Source: Amylostereum areolatum (taxonomy: Eukaryota > Basidiomycota > Agaricomycetes > Russulales > Stereaceae). From it: a stretch of 64,000 nt of DNA. The notes under the pieces are model-generated. The model was given only the letters and a program-made list of their open reading frames with translations. It was not told the DNA's origin and searched no databases. The stretch spans positions 434,001-498,000 of the forward strand of contig SAXG01000003.1 in assembly GCA_012932865.1 (NCBI GenBank), written 5' to 3'. Positions 49,164-58,558 of the stretch are shown piece by piece (positions within the stretch are counted from its first letter, which is position 1; each line of letters opens with the position of its first letter). Made by a program: the position numbers and the translations under genes.

Positions 49164-50225
49164 ATGACCTCCATCGGTACTGGATATGATCTCTCCGCCA
49201 GTACTTACTCCCCCGATGGTCGTATATTCCAGGTGCGTAGTCCTGGTCCTCGCGTGCATATCGTGGCCTCATTGCCTCGGCTCTAGGTAGAATACGCGAA
49301 CAAGGCGGTAGATAACTCGGGGTATGTGCGCACACCCTTGCATGCGAACTTTAGATGTATAATACGTCGTCTTAGGACTGCCATCGGCTTGCGCGTAAAA
49401 GATGGCATCGTTTTGGCCGTGGAGAAGCTCGTTCACTCAAAGCTCTTGATTCCTGGGGCGAATCGGCGTATACAGACGATCGACAGACATATAGGCTTTG
49501 TACGTGATACTATCTCCTTCCCCGTCTATATGTGTCCATAACTTTAGACTTGTTAGGCCACGGCAGGCTTGCTCGCCGATGGACGTCAACTAGCGAACCG
49601 ATCGAAGTCGGAGGCTCAGACACTGCGATCCCAATATTACCACCCGCCGACAGCTAAGGTATACTAAACCTTCCTCATTCTGTCGATGTCATCTAATCGG
49701 ACTTCAATAGCAACTTGCCGATCGTCTGGGCCTTTTTGTACAAGCGTATACACTCTATGGCTCTGTCCGTCCATTTGGGGCTAGTGCGGTCATCGGGAGC
49801 GTCGACAAGGAAGGCCCTGCTTTGTTTATAGTGGAGCCCAGCGGTATCTCGCTTGTGAGTATTCCTGTTTCATGCCAGTGAATGATTTTGAAGCTGATCA
49901 TACAGGGCTACCACGGGGCGGCTGTGGGCAAGGGCCGCCAGCTTGCGAAAACTGAGCTCGAGAAACTCCAGCTCTCAGAGCTGACCATGCGCGAAGCCGT
50001 CGTCGAGGCGGCGCGAATGTAAGTTCCGCGCCATGCCTGCTCAAGGTTCTGCTAATAGACATCTGCAGTATATATCTCGTGCACGATGACGCCAAGGAGA
50101 AAGACTTTGAGCTTGAGATGTCATGGGTTGGCGACGAGACCAACGGACGCCACGAGGCGGTGCCGAAAGATTTGTTCGACGAGGCCGAGCGCAAAGCGAA
50201 GGATGCGCTAGAGAGCTTCGAGTAG
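49164..50225 (+). CDS. PRE10: 20S proteasome subunit alpha7 (Pre10/PSMA3)
   Basis: Structural alpha-ring subunit. The start [20 protein letters not shown] and [20 protein letters not shown] carry the alpha-subunit N-terminal signature. Then [53 protein letters not shown] and [19 protein letters not shown] [20 protein letters not shown] identify alpha7. About 250 residues, normal for the subunit; introns are short. It converges on RPN12, 129 bases away. Confidence 0.96.
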
Positions 50226-50354
50226 TTCCCCGCTATTTTGTGTAATTGTAAATCCCTCTGGAAACCCGACCTTGCGATACGTCGACGAATGTGCTGAACA
50301 CCGTATCCTAGAAGTAACCCGAGATGCAAATAAAGGGACGCAAGATACACGATT

Positions 50355-51423
50355 CTATACAATTTGTTCCAGTTCACGAGCGTACACTAGGTTGTTCGCT
50401 ATCAGCTTTTCCTTGGGGATCTCTTCATTCTCCTCGCCCTTGTGGGCGAATATGATTTGACCAGCCGTCAAATCAACCTCCCAACCTCGCTGAAACCGCG
50501 TAAAGGTAGCGTCAGAAACAAGTCACGATGAGGTTGGGGATTGGACCCACCGCCTTTGCGAAATTCTGGAGCTCTGATTGTGTTCGGAAGAAGAGTAGCG
50601 TTGCCGCATCTTTCAGCGGGAGGACATGATATGCCGCCTCCTCACAACTTGCGATTTCATTTCTAGGCTCATGTCAGTCAATTGCAAGTTTTAGAGGCAT
50701 ACACGAACATACCGGATAGTCCCCATCAAACTGTCGACAAAGAACTTGTACTCTTCCGCCGGCGCCTCCTCTCGCGCGTTCCAGACCTTACTGTAGCTGC
50801 CCTCCATTAACCACCTCTCGAGGTTGACAGGATGCCGGATGTAGGGGTTGGACGCAACCTCGTCCGCGGCTAATGGGAGAGATTCGAGGGTGGTGTGAAA
50901 GTCCGCGATGCGGTTCTGGATGAGGAGTCGGATGAGGTTGAGGCCACGGATAGGAAACTCGCGCGGGGAACTAGGTAGGATGGAGCTACAGCGACAGTAA
51001 GCGGGTGCCATAAACCATACGCGTAGGATTGCACCTGAGGTCGTTGTAGAAGGTTTGAAGCTGAGAGAAATAACGATCGAACGAAGGCACATCTTTCGTC
51101 CGTATGCTCCAGAACGCTCCGATCTCGAGTATTTCGCCTATGCAGGTCATTTAGGAAGGCGGAATGAAAGTTAAACAGTCGTGAAACCTACGCGCAACGA
51201 CCAAGTCATTCACGTTCTCCGTTCCCGAAGGAAATATAAGACCATTCTCAATGAGGGATACCTAGACGTATAACACGGTGTGAAGAAGGCGGCGTATAAG
51301 AAATGAGTTGACCCCACCTTTAGTTGTCCCTAACAGCTTGCCGCATTTCTGCATGTCGGACGGCTTTGCGCTGAAGGCGCGAGTGAGTTCCTTATAAAGT
51401 ACGGGTAGCTGTGAGGAGCTCAT
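50355..51423 (-). CDS. RPN12: 26S proteasome lid subunit Rpn12/PSMD8
   Basis: Non-ATPase subunit of the regulatory lid, needed for lid completion. The start MSSSQLPVLYKELTRAFSAK is followed by MQKCGKLLGTTK. Then LLQNR-type LLIQNRIADFHTTLESLP, NPYIRHPVNLERWLMEGSYS and EYKFFVDSLMGTIRNEIA match the PCI-containing CSN8/PSMD8/EIF3K domain. The end VYARELEQIV matches the conserved C-terminus that locks lid assembly. It is divergent from PRE3 over 190 bases. Confidence 0.95.
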
Positions 51424-51613
51424 TTCGACCGATGGAGAAAAAGACGGGGGCGATGGGGTTGAGGAGGTAGTGGTGTTCCGGGTGCAAGAGCAGCGTGAGG
51501 CGCGCGACGCGTAGACCGCGACGCGTAATCGCTGTACACGCTTGTCTGGTTCTCTCTGGTTCTCTCATCTTTCGTCCCTCTAGTCTCCCACTTCCATCTC
51601 GCTTACCAGAAAC
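51424..51613. promoter_or_regulatory. Divergent promoter shared by RPN12 and PRE3
   Basis: Only 190 bases separate the two start codons. It contains a tandem direct repeat CGCGACGCGTA (about 51506-51527), giving two ACGCGT boxes about a helical turn apart, then a CT-rich leader before PRE3. Shared control of two proteasome genes is a natural inference. Confidence 0.6.
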
Positions 51614-52534
51614 ATGTCCACCATCGATATGCAGCAGCTCAAGACCGGCGAGGTCAACCTCGGTGTATGCGATCTTCTCCTTCTGTGCTCTCAGAGTAAG
51701 TGTCTGACTTGGCGCGATAGACCTCCATTATGGCCGTCCAGTTCAAGGGCGGCGTGATCGTCGGCGCAGACAGTCGAACAACCACCGGCAGCTATATTGT
51801 GAGTGATCACATCTTCACTCTTTCCCTGGATGAATCTTGACCTGCCTCCAGGCCAATCGTGTAACGGACAAGCTTACGCACGTTCATGACCAGCATCTAC
51901 TGCTGTCGTTCTGGCTCTGCCGCGGATACCCAAGCCGTCGCCGACATTGTGTACATGTACATGCAAAATTTCACGTGTGTTGTCTTCCGAGAAAGGATCG
52001 CGCCTGCACTAACTGCCGTACAGACAATTCCGTGGCGAACCCCCGACCGTGCATCTTGCAGCCGAGACATTCCAGCAGCTGTGCTACGAGAATAAAGATG
52101 CTCTCAGTGCAGGAATCATTGTGGCCGGTTGGGACAAAGAGGTCGGGCCCAGCGTTTACAACATTCCTGTAGGTGGAGGGCTCTTCCGTCAGCCATGGGC
52201 CATCGGTGGCTCTGGGTCCACATATGTATATGGTTACTGCGATGCGACTTACAGAGAGGGTTGGGGCCAAGAGGAAACGGTCGAATTTGTCCGGAACAGT
52301 ATGTGATTTCTATTATTCATTCACTTTGTTCATTGACTTGTCTTCGCCGCAGCTCTGGCTTTGGCTATGTCGCGCGACGGGTCGTCTGGAGGTGTCATTC
52401 GGATGGCGGTCATCACGGAGGATGGAGTGCAACGGTTGTTCGTGCCCGGTAACGAGCTGCCCAAATTCTGGGAGGGCCATGAAGTACTGGGAAACGCGCC
52501 TCCAGCAGTCGTGCCGATGGCGGTTGAAGTGTAA
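51614..52534 (+). CDS. PRE3: 20S proteasome catalytic subunit beta1 (Pre3/PSMB6), one frame break
   Basis: Caspase-like peptidase of the proteasome core. The propeptide [17 protein letters not shown] precedes the catalytic threonine ([20 protein letters not shown], mature start at the T after G). [19 protein letters not shown] continues with the conserved Asp and Lys. [56 protein letters not shown] and [19 protein letters not shown] all match beta1. One extra base at 51890-51891 (between HVHD and SIYCC) breaks the frame; the rest is intact. Because the subunit is essential this is most likely a consensus error. Confidence 0.94.
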
Positions 52535-52614
52535 AGATAATGTATGGAAAGCATTTGTAATACATATTCGAGCGTGGAACGATAGCTGGGTATATCCTAG
52601 CGGTGGTTATGAGA

Positions 52615-54562
52615 CTAAAATACCGCAGAAAGTCGTGACACCCATTTGCGCTGAAGGTTTCGCACCTGGTCGACACGACTTCTTCTCCACTGCCATATAA
52701 CCGCGAAGGTGTATAGGCCAGCGGCGACAAAGATAATGACGGACAACGACACACTTAGGGCAACCCAGGCAGATACTTTGTCACCCTTGTCCGGACTGTC
52801 GATGTCTTGTACTGTGAACGCGATAAAGCCGACTCCGAACGCAATGATTCCCCACACGAGTAAGACCGGCGGTAAGCTGAGAAACATCGCATGACCATGC
52901 AATCCCATGGGACCTCGATGGGCGTTGTGGAGGTAAGCAAACTGACATACATACCCATGTGAGTGAGTGTGTTCGAAGGCAATTGACAGGAACACTCACA
53001 GTGCGTGGTTTCGTCATGTTCGCTTGGTGTCTCCAGACACAGAAAACACCGATAGTGATACTTCCCAATGAGGCGAAGACAGAAACAATCCCGGCAGCCC
53101 TGCCGAATGCGTCAACGTCGGGAACTGCTAGGAACCCGACAGTGGCCCTGCGCCCGTAAACATAACTCCAGTGGAGAAGAAAACACGCACTCACGACAAG
53201 AGTACAGTGGCCTGCGATTATGTGTTCAGTGACATCTGTCATCCCCCCAAGACGAAACTCACAATGAGAAGAAAGTCTTGGTATTCGTTTACCAGGCGTT
53301 GGGTATACACCTCCCATTTGTTCTGAATATTAGACAGACGCCCGTGATATTCGCTGGCCACCCGAACGTGTTCCAAGTACGTGTTCGGTATGGAGAAGAA
53401 GAAGAACCCGAGAATAAAGGACAGCCAAGATGGGGAAGACAGATGGGAAGGTGGTCCAAGAGGAGCCCGATCCTTGCGTATTGCAGTCGAGTCCCGCAAG
53501 TTGTATTGACCGTAGCTCTCCAGAGATCGGAAGCTCCCTGGCAATGGAGCGTCAAGATGCAGATTAGGAAAATAAACGATGGCAAACCTACAGATTTCAC
53601 GCAGAAGCCATGACAGGAAAACCGTACGGCCGACAGTTTTGTGGCCTGAATACAGTATAGCACGCTTCAGGTATGATGTTTATTTCGTTCTGTATCAAGG
53701 TCGCGCACCTTGTGTACCTGCGAGCGTTTGCAAGAGATCTCGGCATTCTTCCTTGGAGAATGGAACGACACTCCGGGGCCCGCTGATGAGGTTATCTAAG
53801 GCAGAAGAAGTATAGGTGGAAACCCTTTCACTAGGAAGTAGATGCTGGACTTGCCCACTTGGTACCATGTCAGTGCGTCTTTAACTTCACTTTCCGCATC
53901 TTCAGGACAAGGTTGGTGGTTTGAATGCCACTGTAGATAGTTCCAGTACATTCTCCGACGTCTGTTCACTGCGTGAAAAAGACCGTCTTCGGGGTCAGAG
54001 TAAACATATGAGCGAAGTAGAAGAGCACGTACGATGGCGCGGTTCACTACGAGCATCACTATCGGAAACAACTTCTCCGAGATTATACGCGGCGAGTTGA
54101 AGAGGCATGGTTAATGAACAAGGTCAATATGTGTTCATTTGGTCGCGGATCGCGTGGCAGGAGCACCTTCGAAATGGTCTCCTGCTTGGTAAGTCGGCGA
54201 GTGGAAATGTTTCTAGGTAGCGTGCGACGGTTTCTAAATTCTTCTGGTTTGCGTATAGTCGTCATCTGTAATTATGCGGAGCTCCGGATGCTGGAAGTAC
54301 AGCCATCCTTGTGGATGAATGTGTAATTCCCAGCCTGGGGGAAGACGGACATTGTCCACGGGGTGGCAGGACTCGGAATGATGGTGTCTGTCGTGAACAC
54401 TATGTATCTATGAGCAAGTTTACCTTTCTCAACAACGAGTGAATGCGCACCAGGCTTCCTCAGGGTTTTTTGAGACGATTCAAACGAAGCAGCGAGATGG
54501 GAAGAGCTCGGAACACTGAAGGCCATGGGCATGATTGTGCGGTGGATAGGATCTGAAGACAT
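52615..54562 (-). CDS. Basidiomycete multi-membrane protein of unknown function
   Basis: I recognise the layout, not a named family: an N-terminal WW-like element (PPGWELHIHPQGWLYFQHPE, ending ITDDDYTQ), a central soluble region (MYWNYLQWHSNHQPCPEDAE, then VVPFSKEECRDLLQTLAG), and a C-terminal part with about six membrane segments (for instance SWLSFILGFFFFSIPNTY, FLSLPPVLLVWGIIAFGVGF and ALSVSLSVIIFVAAGLYTFA). Such proteins form large families in mushroom genomes. At least six exons are needed. Exon edges between about 54050 and 54300 do not join cleanly in one frame, so the copy may be damaged or my splicing incomplete. Start 54562 and stop 52615 are tentative. Confidence 0.55.
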
Positions 54563-56044
54563 GCCAGAAGAAACGATACTGTACCGCTACGTAGTTAGGC
54601 AACGTCCCCTGTCCCCGAGGGTGAGTTGCAGTTGCCTATTTCGCGACCTGTCCCCTGTCCCTCAGGCCGGGTTTAGTCTCCCCAAGGCAGACGAGATATT
54701 TCGTCAACACTTCTCAGGCTCAGGATCCTCTTATCTGGCGTCTGCTTTCATTACGGTGGGTGTTACCGAGTGCGCGAGGGAATTGTGATTGCCGAGCTTC
54801 GGCATGTCACGTGCACTGGAAAGCAGAATCTGTCTAATGTCCAACAAGCGTCGAGCTGAACACCCTCCGAGCACAATACGTTGGTTTCTTCCAAGTCCAA
54901 TCTGATTCATTATGGAAAAGAACTCATATGTGGGAGGAGCACAAGGCTTGAAGTTTAAATAAAAATGGAGCACTAATATAAACCAGTGAACCATGATCAA
55001 GCTCAAGTTGAGTTACTGAGTAGGGTCCAGTAGTACACCACGCCTTCCGATGTAAGTATGTCGGCATATTCTCGGACTCGAGAGGCTGAATCTCTCAAGT
55101 CAACAAGATGAAAATGTACCTATGGTATTCCCGACTCGGGCCTCGGCAGCTCCTCCATCATTCTTCTTCCAAAGGCTTCATGTATTTTGTAAGTTGTGGA
55201 TGAGGGTTGAGACCTTGGGACATGGTACGAAGTGCCAGTGTATCCGCTGCGGATCCAGTGGAGAAAGTATAGGGATCTCGAAGGCCTGCTGACACCTGTA
55301 GCGTCGGTGGGCCTTCGAGTCAACCACGAGTAGCGAGGCATCCACAACTCGATTGGCCTTTTTTACTCGAAAGGATGCTGTGTAGGATATGCATATGCAC
55401 CTTGCGTCGCCTCGTGCTACCGTTTTATCATGAGCCAGGGTAGCTCCAAGAAAGCTCCCAGGACTCGAAGAACACTGCGACTTTTGTTTATCGCGCGTGG
55501 AAAGCGCGGTCTCTGTTTGAACTTTCTAAGCTAAGGCGGGAACATGTTGAATGACAATAAAGAGGTAAATGTACCAGTAGCCGTCGATGTCTCGACTGCC
55601 ATTAACTCGTTTGGTTTGCGTCTCGTCGTCAACTCAGATCAGTTAGTCTAAACAATATTTCTCTGTGGTAACCTGTCTCGATAAGTCCTCTCAGCCAATC
55701 AGCGAGCTCCCCCTATCACTCGACAAGCGCGTCGCGGAGAAAAGCAGACTAGCCGGGTTGCATGCTCTGAACATTTGCGAGAAAAACTCAAAAATCACTC
55801 GAGAACCGCTCAAAAATCGCCCCAAAATCGTCCCAAAATCACCGTATAGCATGAGAGTGTGTATATCATAGAAGACACTGTGTCTTGAGGCCCGAGGTCA
55901 TTCAGTCACCGACTTGGGCAAAGTTTGGGGATTCACTACACCACCAGCAGATCCTTCAGCTTCATTCCGATATCATGCCCCTGAGTGTGATGCTAGCGTG
56001 ACACCGGATGGAATCCAAAAATGTCATGCTGATATCAGACTCAA
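54563..56044. other. Repeat-like interval left of copy B; no supported gene
   Basis: There is no coding support in this 1.5 kb. At 55788-55848 the + strand holds short degenerate repeats of the form CAAAAATC or CAAAATCG. Such tracts resemble the LTR of basidiomycete Gypsy elements. The left edge of repeat copy B follows at 56045. It may be the rest of the same mobile element, but I cannot define ends. Confidence 0.4.
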
Positions 56045-57042
56045 CGGGCTCCCTTGGGTCGGAAGCTGAGTTCCTTCGGATTCAATCCAATTATCTTACT
56101 AAGCTCGTCAAGGAGCAATCGGCGGGATGCTGGCTCAAATCATGCTTATCGCAATCTTATCATCCCAATGTGGAAGCAAACAAAGCATCGTAATATATAT
56201 ATCATTCCGAGAACTACCATACAAAGTACATGGGGGGTGTTACAGGATGTCTACGGGTCCAAAAGGAGGAATGAAAAATGAATTAGAGTGTGTTACCTGG
56301 CATGCCAGCAAAACGGGATTGAGATAACCTAGCAAGTGCCAGCGAGCAAAAACCAGAGACCCAGGGGGACCGAGAGCGAGGAGCGAGACGACAACCACAG
56401 GCCAAGACTGCAAGCAAAGACCGAGACCGCGAGTAGAGACCAAGAACACGAGGAAAGACCGAGAGCAAAGCCCATAAGTGCGAAAGAGCCCTCGGCAACA
56501 AGAGATCCCCAGGGGTACTAGTAGGGCCTATGCATGAGTGGCGTGGTGAGACAGACGAGCAGGAAGTGAGAGATACTAACACGCACCCAGGCTGTTGTCT
56601 CAATGCTACTCATGCTCATGAGAGAGCGGGCTGGAGACCTCGACATTGATGTGAGCGAAGGGGAAAGGGTGGGGTGGTCAAAGCCCACTCTTTGAGGAGA
56701 TTCCGATATGTGATTCCGGTCTCGAAATCAGCTATACCGGGGTCTCCAGTGGTAGATGAGATGCTGTGGCCAGGTGGAGGGAGTTGACGTTGAGCGGTGG
56801 AGGTGGTGAGAGGAAACAAGAACGACACCGCGCGACGACGAAAATTGACATTGCTTACATAATCGACTTCAGACTCATCGCGCGGGGACTCCGTTCTTTC
56901 CACTTCTTACAAATGCCAGTGAAATGGGCTTGAAACCGACGGACCAGCTTGTGCTCACGCTGACTTTGGCGTGGAATTGGCTTACACTGACGGAAAAGCG
57001 GGATGGAACTCGAATCAGGGGTTTAGATTCAAGCTGACGTGA
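56045..57042 (-). repeat. 998-base dispersed repeat, copy B (inverted relative to copy A)
   Basis: Reverse complement of 17881-18878 with a single mismatch found (near 56410). Edges CGGGCTCC at the left and GCTGACGTGA at the right. Flanks are unrelated to those of copy A, so the two are separate insertions or one is a recent copy of the other. Carries TATATATAT and GGGGGGTGTTACA at about 56192-56247. A LINE fragment lies 254 bases to the right. Confidence 0.85.
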
Positions 57043-57281
57043 AGCCAGCGTGAACCTCCGGTCACGCCATTCGACTCACCCCAACTGGCCATCATAGATT
57101 GATGCTGAGGCAACTGCTGGTGGTGTACATGCATAAAGGTACCATTTTCACATAATACGGAACCCGTACACACCCAATGGCGCGGCTGGCCTCGGCTGGC
57201 CCGGACGGACTGGTTGCGTTGTCTAATTGAGTGTCCCCCCATCCCCGAGCCCGGTTGCAGCCCCGGGACAATTCGCACGGT

Positions 57282-57296
57282 CATGTGACCACGGTT
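57282..57296. repeat. Target site duplication, left copy
   Basis: CATGTGACCACGGTT, repeated exactly at 58229-58243. The two copies flank the LINE fragment; the final T's merge with its T-rich tail. Confidence 0.85.
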
Positions 57297-58228
57297 TTTT
57301 TTAATTTTTTTAATTTTTTTTAATACATTTGTATCCCGCGTCAAGTACCTATGACTAAATGCGGCAGTATGGTAGTGCGGAAGGGAGGTGGGTTGTACGA
57401 GTATGACGAGTTCTATGAGGGCCGTTGTATTGTAGTGGGGGTGGGATGTAGTCAAGAGTAGAGTAATTCAATAGAATCTATCCTGGGTCCACGTCGTCTG
57501 GTTCGGGGGGAAGGGGAGGAGGTTCAATCGGGGCTATCTTGGCGAAAGCGCGCGTTGCGCCGACGAACTTGGCGAGGGCCGACAGACCGGTTTGGGTGCC
57601 TAGGATGAAGGGGGTGGAAAGAGTGCGCGAGGCGGTGCGGAGGTGGTGTCGATGGTCTTCGAAGAGTGGGCAGTCGGCAAGGATGTGGTCTCGGGTTTGG
57701 ATGGGAGTGTTGCCGCACGGGCACGCAGTTGGTTCGGTGGGTACGAATCGGGCGTAGTAGTCGCCACGGAATCCATGGCCAAGAATGGTTTGGATGATGC
57801 GGGTGTGGACATCGCGTGGGCCGTCGAAATTGCGATGGAAGGGTGATAGTTTGGTGGATGGGGGATGTCGTAGGGCAACCGATGCGAGGTTGTTGTGAGG
57901 GCGGGCTGCCCATTCAGATCTCCAAGCTTTGAGTGCTCGAGCTTTTGCCTTCGCGCGTGCCCAGGAGATGGTGGAGTGAACGAGGGGCGTACCATAAACG
58001 CCCTCCTTTGCGATTGTGTCGGCCCGCTCATTCCCAATGATGCCCTTATGCCCCGGGACCCATGCAACTTCCACCACCAGCGTCTCCGAGGCATTGAGGA
58101 GGGTGTCGACGTGTCGGCGAAATAGAATGGACGCAGATTGAGCGGGATGGTCGGCTGTGTTGGTGATGGAGGTGACAGCAGATTGATTGTCGGATAGGAA
58201 TAGGATGCGCGTGAGGTGAGGGCGTTGC
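57297..58228 (-). mobile_element. 5'-truncated LINE (non-LTR retrotransposon) fragment
   Basis: About 930 bases, inserted on the - strand. The open part (58228-57478) is the C-terminal end of an ORF2-like protein. It starts inside an RNase H domain: FLSDNQSAVTSI carries one catalytic Asp and WVPGHKGIIGNERADTIAKE the His/Asp end, so the first catalytic residues are missing. A CCHC-like cysteine/histidine unit follows (CPCGNTPIQTRDHILADCPL). After a short 3' flank the element ends in an A-rich tail of (TTAAAAAAA) units, seen as T-runs at 57295-57324 on the + strand. The flanking 15-base duplication, the truncation and the tail are classic target-primed insertion. It has no intact reverse transcriptase here. 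Confidence 0.9.
57478..58228 (-). pseudogene. RNase H and CCHC-like C-terminal end of the truncated LINE protein
   Basis: Open to a stop at 57478-57480 but without a genuine start: the only start-like codon upstream is a GTG in the target duplication. Ends PPLPPEPDDVDPG. It cannot encode a working retrotransposase, because the endonuclease and reverse transcriptase parts are absent. Confidence 0.85.
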
Positions 58229-58243
58229 CATGTGACCACGGTT
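58229..58243. repeat. Target site duplication, right copy
   Basis: CATGTGACCACGGTT, identical to 57282-57296, at the 5' side of the - strand LINE fragment. Confidence 0.85.
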
Positions 58244-58558
58244 GCCAGTTGCCTAACTACATAGCGGTACAGTAGTGTTTATAGACGGAGAGCCTTTGTT
58301 AGCGAGTGTCTTGGAAAGGAAATGACCTGGACGCCAACGAGAAGGAATGAAGTTGAAACTTGATGCTCATAATCATGATGGCTACGACGTCGTGAGTACA
58401 TATTCCAACCTGGCGCGAATGTTCCTGCAAACCAACAAGTCAACATCTAATTACCACGTGCTCGCGAGCGCCCATCTCTTTGAGATCAAGCGCGATTCGC
58501 GTTCTCCAAGACACCACTCTTTCCGCCTCTTACTTCGCCCTCATCCCTTATATCGGCC
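58244..58558. promoter_or_regulatory. 5' flank of NSP1 between the LINE and the start codon
   Basis: This 315-base stretch carries the likely NSP1 promoter. A pyrimidine-rich leader lies at about 58500-58550, with a TATA-like run (TTATATCGG) at about 58549. No gene is seen. Confidence 0.45.
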
